64,000 nt of DNA, taken from NCBI GenBank assembly GCA_036365455.1, contig JAWQUS010000007.1:15144001-15208000 (forward strand), given 5' to 3'. Position 1 is the first letter of the stretch; every line of letters begins with the position of its first letter. Under the pieces are notes generated by a model. The model did no database searches. It was not told where the DNA came from and saw nothing but the letters and a program-made list of their open reading frames with translations. This document shows, one piece after another, positions 34,440 through 46,792 of the stretch. A program made the position numbers and the translations under genes. Source of the stretch: Macrosoma leucophasiata. Taxonomy: Eukaryota > Arthropoda > Insecta > Lepidoptera > Hedylidae.

Positions 34440-35160
34440 CAAACATGAACACTCACAATAGGAACAAGGGAAGCATTAAGTTTAGGATAGTAACGAAGTA
34501 TATAGAGGGAGCCTGCTTTATATTAAGTGGTAGTGAGTTCCATAACCGGACTGCCTCAACTGCAAAAGATTTACTGTAAAATTTTGAATGATGTGTCGGA
34601 GTTTTGAGACGTAAATTTGCAAAGGAACGTAAGGAACAGGAATAGGACGATAAGAACTCAAATTTATCTTTAAGGTAGGACGGACTATTTGGATTAATAA
34701 CACGCAGTAAAGAAGAGAGAGTATGTGAGTTTTCCGACGAAGGTGAATTGGGAGCCACTTGAGACGATTACGATATTCAGAAACATGGTCATATTTGCGA
34801 AGACCAAATATGAACCTGATAAAAACATTTTGAAGACGCTCAAGTTTATTTAATTGCTTAAGGGTCAAGGTAACAGATGTCAGCATAATCTAGTATAGAG
34901 AAAAGTAAAGAATGAGCCAGCGCAATTCTAGTAGGTATGGGGAGAAAGTTGCGTAATCTTCTCAATGAACCAATAGTGCCAAACACCTTCCTGCTAACCT
35001 CACACAACTGAGGAGACCACGAAAGGGATTGGTCAAGTATTATACTTAAATTCTTTACTGTGTTACTAAAGGGAATAAGAATACCGTCGAAGATTACTCG
35101 AGGCAGCTTATCCCAATCGATACTTATACGAACAGCTTATACGAACGTCTTGGCGCAATA
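34440..35160 (-). pseudogene. CR1/Jockey-like LINE, C-terminal reverse transcriptase region, frameshifted
   Basis: Upstream minus-strand frame: SLSWSPQLCEVSRKVFGTIG and SLRRLRNFLPIPTRIALAHS. Then KLERLQNVFIRFIFGLRKYD and RLKWLPIHLRRKTHILSLLY, and after a frameshift RLWNSLPLNIKQAPSI. The order matches the thumb and C-terminal domain of CR1/Jockey-like elements. It is 5'-truncated near 35160 and broken by at least one frameshift between 34600 and 34800. Confidence 0.8.
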
Positions 35161-35376
35161 GGGTGAGGAACCTCTATTGGACGAGATCAGGCATGGAATA
35201 AGAAAAGTATTGCAGGTAATGAATTTGATAACCCAGTTGGCTCAGTGGTGTGTTTAGACATCAATAAATGTTTCATTTCAATGTTCATTTAAGTATTCGT
35301 ATAAAGTTAATAAGAAAAATGGCAAAATACCTTATAATATACATCGCCAATTTTAGTTGTTGCATAGACCGAGAGA

Positions 35377-35520
35377 ATACAAGACTGACCTACCTTGACC
35401 GTTTTATCAAGGTAGGTCAGACAGATTTACGTCAGACATTGTCTTATGTTGGGGTGAAGTCCATCCCACTATCCGTGCATATTTCATACCTACATGTAAC
35501 ATCGAAGAAACGTCCGGTCG
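35377..35520 (+). repeat. RTE-like fragment with a 12-bp hairpin
   Basis: TGACCTACCTTG (35386-35397) and CAAGGTAGGTCA (35408-35419) form a perfect inverted repeat. It is followed by GTCAGACATTGTCTTATGTT and GGGGTGAAGTCC, resembling 5335-5380 of the RTE-like fragment. Confidence 0.55.
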
Positions 35521-37770
35521 GTTACGCCAGTGCCTTGTTTGTGAGTTGTTAAATCTAATTCGCAAGTTTTTTGGATGACCATTAACTTTTTCAATGGTAC
35601 CTTAGTTGATTTCAGTGGCGATTAAGCATATAAGCAATGGTTTACGATATTTTTTTGTCTCTCTCAGATGTAAAAAGAGGGGTGTTATAACACCAAATAT
35701 ATAGTTATAAGTTGGCCTGTTTTTCTATGTGTTCTGTTATTATAGAAAGAAAATGCTTACTCACTGACACATTTAAACTCTGAGGTAAGTTCTTAAAATA
35801 TACTCAAGCACTATGCACGGATTTTATGAAATTTGAAAAACAACTTGAAATGTACAAATAAGTATACTAAATTGTAAGTAATTAAATAAATGTTTCAGCT
35901 TCTTTGAACAGTATAAATCCAGTCCAATTTGTACTAACATCGCGAGTCTAACATATTGAAAGTTCTAACATCATGAACATTTTTCAAATAATCTGCAATC
36001 TCTACCTGAATTTAATGTTTTACTTAATTACAGTCACATAATAAGCATAAAAAAACCTTTTTGACATATTAAAAAGTAACTGCTACGTAAGAAATTATGA
36101 TTTTGCAGAATATAAGTTTAATGCAAAAGAGCACTTACTATATACTTTTTATTAAAAAGCCATAAATCTTTAGTCAATGTAATTGGCGTCTCGATTTCTA
36201 AATTACAAGTATATAAATAAAAAATTGTAAATAAACGAAGAAAACATAACGAAAATCCTATATATTCATGCAACTTTTGAATATTTCTTGTCAATTTTCC
36301 AACGATGCTGTAATTAGATCCTAAGGATCATGACAATGGGACCAATTTGGAAGTATACCCTTCCAAATAAGAATTTCAGAAATCTGACATGAATTGACGG
36401 ATAAATCCTTGAACATACATAATAAAACCGAATATACGTGTCGAACATAGTACGTCCTTCTTTTTTGAAGTCGGTCAAAAATTCAAATGCTCCACTGCCA
36501 CTGAGAGAAATCAACGACGAAGGGTCCGATCGGCTAACTTGCCGCACCCTTCAATCTTATTCGGCCAGGTCGGCATTCCCAGAGTTCCGGTCCCACGTAC
36601 AGAATGTTTGTCACGGGAATGTTCTTTTAGAAACCATTCAACGCAAAAACCTTCCAATGGCAAAGTTTCTGATATTGTAAAATCACTTTGGTTAGGTTAT
36701 TTATTGTATGGACAGGTAAGAAGAGGTAACTTGATTCTCTTACTCGACATTTGGCGAAGGACAAGGATTAAAAATAAATATTATAATTACAATATTAATT
36801 ATAAGTCAGTTCTGACTCTTATCTATCCTTTAATTTTATTTCAATACTCATTTTGCGAGTAATTTTGTAATTTTACTAGCTATTTAGATGTGTACCTACC
36901 ATGTGCTTTTTCGAATTTTACTAGCAATTTAGAAGTTGGTACCCTTTCAAATTAGTATTTCAAAATCGATCCAGTTTTGATGGAGAAATCGGTGAACATA
37001 CATAAAAAATGAACATACGTGTCCAATTGAAGTCGGTTAAAAATGCAAAAGCGCCACTCCGGAAAAGCAAAGCGGATATTACAGGGTCATGCCTTACCAT
37101 TCAACAGAACACGATAATGCTGAACACACGGCGGTGCATGCACAATATCGAAGTCCGTTAAAGGAATTTCACTACCCATTACTATTTTACATTCATACTG
37201 GCATTTACAAATACAATACTGTACTAACTCACACGAATGCACAGAGTAGAGATGTATTATATCCAAAATAGTGTCAGGAGCGGTATACGGTATACCCTTA
37301 TGAAAAAGAACCCTAATAAAGTTCGGCCCTTAGATTTATTGTTCGGTCTTCGCTGCATAGGAAGCGGAACGAAGAACAATCATTAATCTAGATATGGGTC
37401 AAACTTAAACATGAGGGGCTGACCATTAGTATAGAGTACTCGTCAAGAAATATTGTATATCGAGCCTACGAAAGTGATAGTCGGATAGTTTCGACTTCGT
37501 AGAGCGTTATTTCAGCCGCACACTGCCTACATAAGCACTGATAGTCCGGTATTGGTCAAAATTTGATCTAAATGTTCAACAAAAGTCACATAGGTTGTGT
37601 GTGTAATAGAAAACGCTCTACAGAGCCGAAATTATCCGAAATCTCTCTCCTAAAGTCGATGTGCAATATATTACTGTGAGGAATCTTGATAAAGGTACAG
37701 AATAATCAAATTTCATATTCAAAAACGTTTGCCTACTATAAAGCAGGTTTAAAGCATTTTTTATGATAAA

Positions 37771-38032
37771 AGTGCCAAACAAGCATGCAGTTCACGTTGT
37801 TGTTAAGTGATGACTGCAGCCTATAGACACTTACACAATGACCAGAGGTTAAAATGCAGATCCGTTGCCACCCCTGAGACTTTAGTTGTTATGTCCTTGT
37901 GATAGTTATTACGGGGCCATACATTACCATCTAATCGGTACATGATAGAGCCGAACACTACCATTTAGCGGCAGATACATTGCAGTGGTGCCCACGCCAT
38001 CGATTTCCAACATTGGAACTCTACCACCGGTA
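37771..38032 (-). mobile_element. SINE-1 copy in duplication unit 1
   Basis: GTGCCAAACAAGCATGCAGT to CTCTACCACCGGTAAA, reverse orientation, of the GTGATAGTTATTACGGGG subfamily. It is duplicated as 39884-40145. Confidence 0.85.
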
Positions 38033-38457
38033 AAAAATATATATGTTTATACTAGGCTTACGTGCGATCTTTGCATTTGTTGCATTAAAGTAAAAGAGGA
38101 ACCAAGGATATTTACATCAGGTAGTAGCAAGATAAGAATTTTACGATCTACAAACAGAGGTTAATACCTACTTACACAATTTCAACAATGATAATGAGAT
38201 AGCGTTATATCTGAGTAAATATTAGATTTTTTCCTTGATCACCCAATAAGCGAACACTAAATCATGTGATGGTACAGAATTTCGGAATAATTTTGTCTGG
38301 TTGTTTGTTTATACTCAAAAAATACTAGTATGTATGTAGGTATATCTTGATACAGGGAACAAGATAGGTCAGGAACCGAGTCGTGGTATTAAGATTAAAT
38401 TTGGAAACAGCCATTTTTTGTTGGCTCATCATTGGATATGAAGAAACAAGTCAAAGT

Positions 38458-38673
38458 TGACGGCCTGGTTAGTCCAGCGGTGTGAGACGACCGTTTGATT
38501 CGAAGGGTCGCGGGTTCGATCCCCGCACCGGGACAAATGTTTGTATGGCCTACAGATATTTGTTTCGGGTCTGGGTGTTTGTGTATGTGTTGTATGTGTA
38601 CAACGGCACCCACGACACAGGTTTATACCTACTGTGGGGCTGTGAGTGTAAGCGTATTTTATTTTTATTTTAT
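38458..38673 (+). mobile_element. tRNA-derived SINE insertion (here SINE-4) with 5-bp target-site duplication
   Basis: A 216-bp insertion flanked by AAAGT on both sides. The empty site AAGTCAAAGTACTTATTA is preserved in duplication unit 2 at about 40561. The head resembles a tRNA: TGGTTAGTCCAGCGGTGTGA (A-box region) and GTCGCGGGTTCGATCCCCGC (perfect B box). A GT-rich body and an AT-rich tail (TATTTTATTTTTATTTTAT) follow. It does not fold as a full tRNA because the acceptor arm ends do not pair. The strand is given by the boxes. Confidence 0.92.
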
Positions 38674-39140
38674 AAAGTACTTATTAGCAGAAGGTGTCTG
38701 TTTCATCATCTTCTATTGGCATTTCGAGTTTTTTAATGTTCTAATTACGAGGTACCTAGTTTTACTAACCTGCTAATATTGTACCTTAATCACTCCATCA
38801 CACAGTAAACTTGGTTATGATTATTATTATACGTTGTTAAAATGCAAAAAAAAACCTTTTACTTGTAACCCATGTCGCCGAAGACGCGGCAGAAGCTAGC
38901 TTGATATTAAAAGTAGGTGATTGGGTAACTTATTCGGTATGCATTTTCTTTGGTAAGATATTAAAAGATATAATTTTCGTAAATGTTTATTGTATTTCAA
39001 AGGTTTCGAAAGGGCATTACAGTTGTATTTATTTAAATATAGCTAATAGATACTTCAAGGTACATTAAATGGTGTATTTAATGGTATATTATATAGCATA
39101 AAGAATCTTAACAGTAGATTGCATCTTATTTAATTATTAA

Positions 39141-39450
39141 CTGCCTCAGTAGTGCCTAGTGGTTGCAGGCCACTACTGCTACGCTGGGGTCCTGGATTCG
39201 ATTCCCGGGTCGGGGGATATTAGAGATAACAGTGTAAAATCGTTTATCTCTGGTTCTATTGGGATTTTTCCATTTTCTGGATGTTTCCCAGTAGCTCGAA
39301 GTTTGGTAATGTGCCCGGAGATGTCAATAGGCTCGCCATCTGTTACATGGGCTAAAAACGTAACCAGCGAATCGTGGTTGTTTGCATGTATTATTGAATG
39401 CATGCATTTACCTCTGCCTACCCCTTCAGGGATTACAGGCCTGAAGTTAC
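39141..39450 (+). mobile_element. SINE-2, full length, in duplication unit 1
   Basis: tRNA-like head CTGCCTCAGTAGTGCCTAGT and B box TCCTGGATTCGATTCCCGGG, then a body with AGAGATAACAGTGTAAAATC. It ends CCCCTTCAGGGATTACAGGC. It is duplicated at 41033-41342. Confidence 0.85.
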
Positions 39451-39749
39451 GTAATTATTTACCTAAACAAGAATATTATTATTGTATAGGACACAAATAG
39501 TGGATATACGATTTAGGTAAATGACTAATTTACATATCATAAGACAACTAAGTTGCGAGTTCGTACGCCTTTAGGTGCAATAGATCAGTGATTTTTTAAA
39601 TTTTTTTCTCTCCATTCAAACAGCGTTTAGGCGTTGTGAGGTGATAATTTCACCGCCCACTAGTAGAGTAGAATTCTTCCGCTAGTGCAATCAGTCAACC
39701 GAACAATGGTGGTCAAACCATGCGAATAGAGCGGTAATAAAAGAAATAA

Positions 39750-39823
39750 TAATGGCAACCCATTATACGTCCCACTGCTGGGCACGAGTCTCTCCCCTTT
39801 TTGGAGGGAGGACAACCCGCTGT
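39750..39823 (-). mobile_element. RTE-type 3' end fragment at the duplication junction
   Basis: Reverse copy: AATAATGGCAACCCATTATA, CGTCCCACTGCTGGGCACGA, ending CCCGCTGT, where unit 2 begins. It is the unit 1 counterpart of 41641-41716. Confidence 0.85.
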
Positions 39824-39883
39824 TTTCATATTCAAAAACGTTTGCCTACTATAAAGCAGGTTTAAAGCATTTTTTATGATAAA

Positions 39884-40145
39884 AGTGCCAAACAAGCATG
39901 CAGTTCACGTTGTTGTTAAGTGATGACTGCAGCCTATAGACACTTACACAATGACCAGAGGTTAAAATGCAGATCCGTTGCCACCCCTGAGACTTTAGTT
40001 GTTATGTCCTTGTGATAGTTATTACGGGGCCATACATTACCATCTAATCGGTACATGATAGAGCCGAACACTACCATTTAGCGGCAGATACATTGCAGTG
40101 GTGCCCACGCCATCGATTTCCAACATTGGAACTCTACCACCGGTA
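39884..40145 (-). mobile_element. SINE-1 copy in duplication unit 2
   Basis: Paralogue by duplication of 37771-38032, essentially identical. Confidence 0.85.
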
Positions 40146-41032
40146 AAAAATATATATGTTTATACTAGGCTTACGTGCGATCTTTGCATTTGTTGCATTA
40201 AAGTAAAAGAGGAACCAAGGATATTTACATCAGGTAGTAGCAAGATAAGAATTTTACGATCTACAAACAGAGGTTAATACCTACTTACACAATTTCAACA
40301 ATGATAATGAGATAGCGTTATATCTGAGTAAATATTAGATTTTTTCCTTGATCACCCAATAAGCGAACACTAAATCATGTGATGGTACAGAATTTCGGAA
40401 TAATTTTGTCTGGTTGTTTGTTTATACTCAACAAATACTAGTATGTATGTAGGTATATCTTGATACAGGGAACAAGATAGGTCAGGAACCGAGTCGTGGT
40501 ATTAAGATTAAATTTGGAAACAGCCATTTTTTGTTGGCTCATCATTGGATATGAAGAAACAAGTCAAAGTACTTATTAGCAGAAGGTGTCTGTTTCATCA
40601 TCTTCTATTGGCATTTCGAGTTTTTTAATGTTCTAATTACGAGGTACCTAGTTTTACTAACCTGCTAATATTGTACCTTAATCACTCCATCACACAGTAA
40701 ACTTGGTTATGATTATTATTATACGTTGTTAAAATGCAAAAAAAAACCTTTTACTTGTAACCCATGTCGCCGAAGACGCGGCAGAAGCTAGCTTGATATT
40801 AAAAGTAGGTGATTGGGTAACTTATTCGGTATGCATTTTCTTTGGTAAGATATTAAAAGATATAATTTTCGTAAATGTTTATTGTATTTCAAAGGTTTCG
40901 AAAGGGCATTACAGTTGTATTTATTTAAATATAGCTAATAGATACTTCAAGGTATATTAAATGGTGTATTTAATGGTATATTATATAGCATAAAGAATCT
41001 TAACAGTAGATTGCATCTTATTTAATTATTAA

Positions 41033-41342
41033 CTGCCTCAGTAGTGCCTAGTGGTTGCAGGCCACTACTGCTACGCTGGGGTCCTGGATTCGATTCCCGG
41101 GTCGGGGGATATTAGAGATAACAGTGTAAAATCGTTTATCTCTGGTTCTATTGGGATTTTTCCATTTTCTGGATGTTTCCCAGTAGCTCGAAGTTTGGTA
41201 ATGTGCCCGGAGATGTCAATAGGCTCGCCATCTGTTACATGGGCTAAAAACGTAACCAGCGAATCGTGGTTGTTTGCATGTATTATTGAATGCATGCATT
41301 TACCTCTGCCTACCCCTTCAGGGATTACAGGCCTGAAGTTAC
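41033..41342 (+). mobile_element. SINE-2, full length, in duplication unit 2
   Basis: Duplicate of 39141-39450, essentially identical over its length. Confidence 0.85.
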
Positions 41343-41640
41343 GTAATTATTTACCTAAACAAGAATATTATTATTGTATAGGACACAAATAGTGGATATA
41401 CGATTTAGGTAAATGACTAATTTACATATCATAAGACAACTAAGTTGCGAGTTCGTACGCCTTTAGGTGCAATAGATCAGTGATTTTTTTTTATTTTTTT
41501 CTCTCCATTCAAACAGTGTTTAGGCGTTGTGAGGTGATAATTTCACCGCCCACTAGTAGAGTAGAATTCTTCCGCTAGTGCAATCAGTCAACCGAACAAT
41601 GGTGGTCAAACCATGCGAATAGAGCGGTAATAAAAGAAAT

Positions 41641-41900
41641 AATAATGGCAACCCATTATACGTCCCACTGCTGGGCACGAGTCTCTCCCCTTTTTGGAGG
41701 GAGGACAACCCGCTGTCGGATGTTTTTCAAACCGCCCAAAATGTTCTTCAAACATCCGACAGCGGGTTGGCCACTAACCCGTATCTCCACCAACCCGCAT
41801 TGGAGCAGCGTGGTGGAGTAAGCTCCAGGCCTCCCCCCAAAAAGTGGAGAGACTCGTGCCCAGCAGTGAGACGTATAATCGGTTGCCATTATTATTATCT
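41641..41900. mobile_element. Inverted pair of RTE-type 3' ends (fold-back)
   Basis: The left arm 41641-41725 is on the minus strand and the right arm 41750-41900 on the plus strand. At the centre, AACCCGCTGTCGGATGTTT (41707-41725) and its exact complement (41750-41768) form a 19-bp stem with a 24-nt loop. The left arm lacks the middle of the repeat. The right edge of the tandem duplication (41716) falls inside this stem. Confidence 0.85.
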
Positions 41901-41902
41901 CG

Positions 41903-42119
41903 CTAAAAATCGTGAACGGCTGGAAGGATTTAGCTAATTTTGATTTTGAATGATTTTTGGAAGTCCAGGGATGGTTTAAAAGGTAAGAAAATATGAAGAG
42001 GTTGAAGGGAAATAGTAAAAACCACAATTTCATTTTTCCATACAAATAGTCCGTATCTATCAAACCTTTGACACATTATTTCATTGTGAGGCAATCCGAA
42101 GTTTGCCGGGTCAGCTAGT
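41903..42119 (-). mobile_element. Element with CCGGGTCAGCTAGT end, reverse of 28551
   Basis: It ends CCGAAGTTTGCCGGGTCAGC TAGTT on the plus strand, the reverse complement of the left end at 28551. TTGACACATTATTTCATTGT and CCATACAAATAGTCCGTAT match that copy. Confidence 0.7.
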
Positions 42120-42826
42120 TATTATATAAAAGAAATAATGCTGCGCACCATGTTAAAATTACCGCCACTATGATCGCCAATCCGCTTGCCAAGCGTGGTG
42201 ATTATGGCACCCCTAATGCCACACACCCCAGTGAGCATCTTTGGGGAAGGCATCTTTTGTCCAGCCTTTAGCGGAAAAAGGTAAAAGACCTTTCAGCTGA
42301 AATGATGATACAAACTTTAACTCTATAGCTCATAATCTCAGAGGATGGATTTAAAAAATCTTTTTTATTCCTTGTTCACGTCGTAAGAACAATTCCTGTA
42401 GAAAATTTGGTAAAAGGCGTTGATATGTCAGTCAGTGAGTCAGGACTCTTATGACCTTTCTTTTTATATATGCCAATCTTATGTTATTTTTAAACATTAT
42501 TACGAGTATTATTATGCACTTTGAAAGACATTACATTTTGTATAAAAATAAACTGACATGAGAAAAGACTTGCATAAAAACATCTTTCAAGTGAAACACT
42601 TATCTAATGCGGGCGCTTATCTTGATATTTATTATTCATTTCAGCTAAAATGAGATGTAAATGAGATACGTGCTCGTAACATTGAACCTCGATTCTTTGA
42701 AAATGGGATATTGTGACAGTTCTTAACGTTTTATAGTAAACAAAAAGATTGTGATGTGACATGGGGATGAATTCTTAATCATGATGCTGACTAGCTTTTA
42801 CCAGTGACTTTGTCCGCTTCATCTAA

Positions 42827-42955
42827 GGGTTTATACAGATGAGCAGCATTTAGTTGACGGTGGGTGTAAACACGGCAATAGCTGCCGTCGACGCGGATAT
42901 GTGGCACTTTGCTGATTGCAGCCGTCAATAGAATGCTGCTAGTCTGTATGAACCC
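42827..42955. mobile_element. MITE, 129 bp with imperfect terminal inverted repeats
   Basis: GGGTTTATACAGATGAGCAG at the left is mirrored by CTGCTAGTCTGTATGAACCC at the right. Inner parts TTGACGG and CCGTCAA are also inverted. Non-coding. Confidence 0.75.
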
Positions 42956-45813
42956 TGATTTACTTGCCGCTAAAGACTCGTGCATACTATGTTCATGTTA
43001 GGTATTGACGCGTGTTTAAAGATCACGCGTTTGATGCGCAGCTAAACTCTAAAAGGCATGACAGGGAACTGATTAAGTACTTGGAATTGCATCGGTGCAA
43101 ACGATAAAACGCAGTACAACGCGCGAGCAACTCTTCTTGGATAATAAAACGCAAATAACGAGTGCGGACGAGCTACAATGAATGTATTCAATATTTACGA
43201 TTACGGAAGATTTTTAACCCTTGTTTTTTTTTTTAATACAAAAGTAGGCAATAAGTATAAAGGCTAGCGTAAAAAGTGAGGTAATCCAATTAAAACTAAT
43301 GCGGTTGTCACAACACGCCTTCTATGGATGAAACAGCGCGATAGAACGAGTGAAAAAGCCGTCGTCTGCACATATATGTTAATAACGTATGTCGGCTGCG
43401 ATACTGATCGCGTGCAGAATGTCATTGTGTGAAACGCACGCGCGTGAAAAAAACCTGGTGTGAATGGGCCCTTAAAGGTGGTGCTCCGAGTCTATCTCGT
43501 CTTGATCAGCTGGAATTCGTAATTTCTACATTTCTCATTTAATTTCTCATTTACCGGCAAGTAGAGCCTATCAGATTACACTTTAGTCAAAATGCGTAGC
43601 TTAGCCGTTTTCCACCCAGAAAATGGGTGTAAGGTGAAAAAAATCCACGATCCAAATTGTTCAAGTGACGAAAGCTACGCAGAGTTTGTGAAGTTAGGGC
43701 GTGTAGAGTTAGAGTTCCACATGAGGTCTGATTCTGTTCTTCGGATTTTACTACTTCTGTGAGATATTTCAAGCGAATAACACAAAAAAATAACTCTCAC
43801 AAGATTATATTTAAGACTCTTCACTTCAATTGGGAGCGGCGATTAGGTGAGATCCATATACCAAGTCCTGCGGTTGCAGGATTTGAGGTGTACAGCACCC
43901 TCTCATGTGATAATTCGGTGGGTATTATATGTTTTTCAGATCAAAACGACATCCACGCAGGCGCAGCTGGGAACAGCTAGTTGTTAATAACATAAACACA
44001 ATCTCATTCTATATGCTCTATTAGCCGTCAAGTCGTCCAGTACTTTGATTTTAATGATTCTAGTTCATAGGTGTCTTTGCCTATACGAAGATAACAGACA
44101 GATACCTATAAATAGACAAATACTAATAATGAAACCACAAGGTTGACTAGAAATAATCATACACTATATTTCAGTATGACCGACACGTTATATGTAAATG
44201 CTTGTAGACTAATTGCATTGATTTGTTTAACTCAATCATGAGGCTGCTTTTTGCTGATTGTGATTTGAGCGCCTGTGTTCACTTGTGGAGTTTTTTCTAC
44301 AGACACTTTTGTACTTCACATACTTCTATTCTAATCTTTACACAGTTTTGAAAATTGACAACATTTCAAATTTGACACGACCGTAGGGTTATTCGTCATC
44401 TCGCCCGACAAAAACTGGCCTGATTGGGCGACTTGGCACCTTTAAAATTTTAATAATATTTCTGCCGTCAACTCGCCCAACAATCAAATTGTGAGGAAGA
44501 GTCAACTACAAAAATCTTTTTTAAAAACGTTTAACATTTTATGGTTGGACTTTAAAATAAAACAAAATCTTATCATATCATAATTTTAGATACATATTTC
44601 TTTCAAAAGATGTAATAAATAATATAAAATAGAATCAACAATATCAGAAAAGAATGTGCCTTGTCATTATCTAAGTATAAAAATGTAAACAAAAGTAAAA
44701 AATATAATCAACAATATCACAAATGCATTTGGCTTATTATATCTACCTACTTCTTATAACATTACAATAATTGTCAATACAATTATCACAGATTACGATT
44801 TTTGTTCTTATTGGTTTTCAAATCAAAATATTCAAAAAATTGCAATACAAGACTTTCGATACATAATTCAATACTTATGTTTCCGAGTCGGAGTTCGATA
44901 ACTATGGTAGTAATATTTATCAATAGCACATGTTTCTTTCTGTTTTATAGTAGTTTTTTTGATCCTTTTTAATACAAAGTTTGATAATATTTATCTTCCC
45001 ATTGTAAGATAGCTGTTATCAAAATATAAATAAAATTAACAATATCACAAAAGCATTTGGCTTTATTATAACTACTTCTTATAAGATACAATAATTGTCA
45101 ATAGGCATAATTATCACAGAACACGATTTTTGCCACGATTGGGATAAAGGGTTAGATAAATAAAAAAAGACAGCGCTATCCTTTTGTGAGCACAAATCTG
45201 TTTAGCTCGGTGGTGTGGTGTAGAATAATGATATTTAGTAATATATAATATTGATATTTTTTTCGATAGGTCGATATTAAAAACTAATTCAAATGTAGAT
45301 TTATACATTCGATATTTTTTTTTTTAATATTTTGAGAAGCTACGCTGTGTTTTTTTTGCTCGATCGTCTTTTTATAATTTTGTAGTTGGATCAAGGAAGA
45401 GATTAATCGACGACACGCAGGGTCAAAGATTTTTTTAAAAATTATATTGATACATCGATAATTTTTTCGATATATCGAACACTGGTACTAATATTTTTAA
45501 AATAAAATGATCAACAGCCCTACATCGTGTTTGACAAGCTGACAACGACAAGACAGTGACATCTACAATTTTTTTTAGGGTCACGGCACAAGGCAATGGT
45601 TCTATCGCCATTCCACCGTATGTGTGACGTCATATGGCGCATACGTCTTTTTAGAATACACTAACTTTCAAAGTAGAAATTATGAATGAAAAGTACAAAA
45701 TTTAGAAAAATGGTTAAACAAGGGTGCCCTAGTTTTGGATTAACTTTTGAATTTTTTTTTTTTTATGTCATTAAGTTGACTGACAAGCAGACGGGCCACC
45801 TGATGGTAAGTGG

Positions 45814-46512
45814 TCACCGTCGCCTATGGACATTTGCAACACCAGGGGAGTTGCCAACGCGCTGCCAGCCCTGAAGGACTCTTTTGACGCCATTTTTGAA
45901 GAACCCCATATTGTAGCACCGAGGGAACACCTCAGAGGGAAGTTCGTTCCACAATTTACACGTTCTGGGCAGAAACGAACGAGAAAACCGCACCGTTGAG
46001 CACTGCCAGGTGTCCAGTCGGTGAGGGTGAAACTTCTCTCTTCGGCGGGTAGTACGGTGTAGAAAAAGAGACGGTGGCACCATGTCGAACAGTTCGACAG
46101 AGCACTCACCATTGTAGAGACGGTATAACACGCACAGACTACCAATATCTCTGCGCAGGCTCAGATGTTCGAGCCTGTCTGTAAGTCCCGGATCGTTAAC
46201 AATACGAACGGCGCGTTTTTGTAGGGAGTCAAGTGGACCAAGCTGGTACTTGGGGGCTCCCGCCCACAAATGAGAGCAGTATTCCAGATGGGGCCGCACT
46301 TGGGCCTTATAAAGCTGTAGTAGCTGCCCCGATGTGAAATACTGCCTCACTTTGTTAAGCACTCCCAACTTTTTGGATGCCAACTTGGTCTTACACTCAA
46401 TGTGACTCCCAAATTGCACTTCGTTCGATATGTCAACGCCCAGGATACCGATACTCTTACCAATGGCAAGCGGAGTGCCCTGGAACTGTGGTGCTACAAT
46501 GAATTCAGGGGG
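45814..46512 (-). pseudogene. Jockey-like LINE, C-terminal reverse transcriptase fragment with open frame
   Basis: An uninterrupted minus-strand frame from KKPPEFIVAPQF at 46512 through SIGILGVDISNEVQFGSHIE and QVRPHLEYCSHLWAGAPKYQ. It continues to LQKRAVRIVND, TCKLWNELPSEVFP and a stop at 45814. The motif order (LGVxxS..., L-Y-x-x-xRPxLEY-x-x-xW, LExxQxRAxR, WNxLP) is that of Jockey-like reverse transcriptase C-termini. A stop codon just upstream and the sudden AT-rich DNA mark a 5' truncation. It has no domain left that could work alone. Confidence 0.85.
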
Positions 46513-46649
46513 TTTCTTTTACTAATAAATATAATTTTAATATTATAATATATTATAAATATATATATTAAATAAATTTATAAATTTACGAATAATGTAA
46601 TAAAACATGTAGGTAAATAAATATGAAATGTTGTCAATTGTAAATTAAT

Positions 46650-46792
46650 TGATATATTTTTATTTTTTACAATAACACATGCGAGTGAATTTAGAAATTA
46701 AAGGCAGGCATTAGGTAGGAATGCAGGTAGGAATCGGACCTGTTACCGTAGGATTACCAGTCCAGACGCTTAACCACAGCTACCGAAGTCCT
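46650..46792 (-). mobile_element. tRNA-derived SINE (here SINE-3)
   Basis: On the minus strand it starts GGACTTCGGTAGCTGTGGTT (A box) and has CAGGTCCGATTCCTACC (B-box-like). The tail contains the CACATG...GTGA phrase shared with 58801. A diverged relative of 58865-58948. Confidence 0.75.

Larger units (their letters stand above)
37711..39823. repeat. Tandem duplication, unit 1 (2113 bp, carries an extra SINE)
   Basis: It begins TTTCATATTCAAAAACGTTT and ends GGAGGACAACCCGCTGT. It is repeated directly at 39824-41716 with only a handful of differences (for example CTCAAAAAATACTA against CTCAACAAATACTA, and AAGGTACATT against AAGGTATATT). The only large difference is a 221-bp insertion at 38458. 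The unit contains a SINE-1, a SINE-2 and part of an RTE 3' end. Confidence 0.95.
39824..41716. repeat. Tandem duplication, unit 2 (1893 bp, without the SINE)
   Basis: Near-identical to 37711-39823. The junction is CCCGCTGT|TTTCATATTC with at most one base of microhomology. The right border lies inside an inverted RTE 3' end (41641-41900). Differences cluster in a T run at about 41480. A falsely assembled second haplotype is the main alternative explanation. Confidence 0.95.

Noticed and set aside
36314..36862. Several 77-107 codon overlapping ORFs
   Set aside because: Overlap on both strands with no domain; the GAAGTCGGTCAAAAATTC phrase marks a dispersed repeat.
38459..38535. Functional tRNA gene
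   Set aside because: The A and B boxes are present but the acceptor ends do not pair. The 216-bp insertion with target-site duplication shows that it is a SINE.
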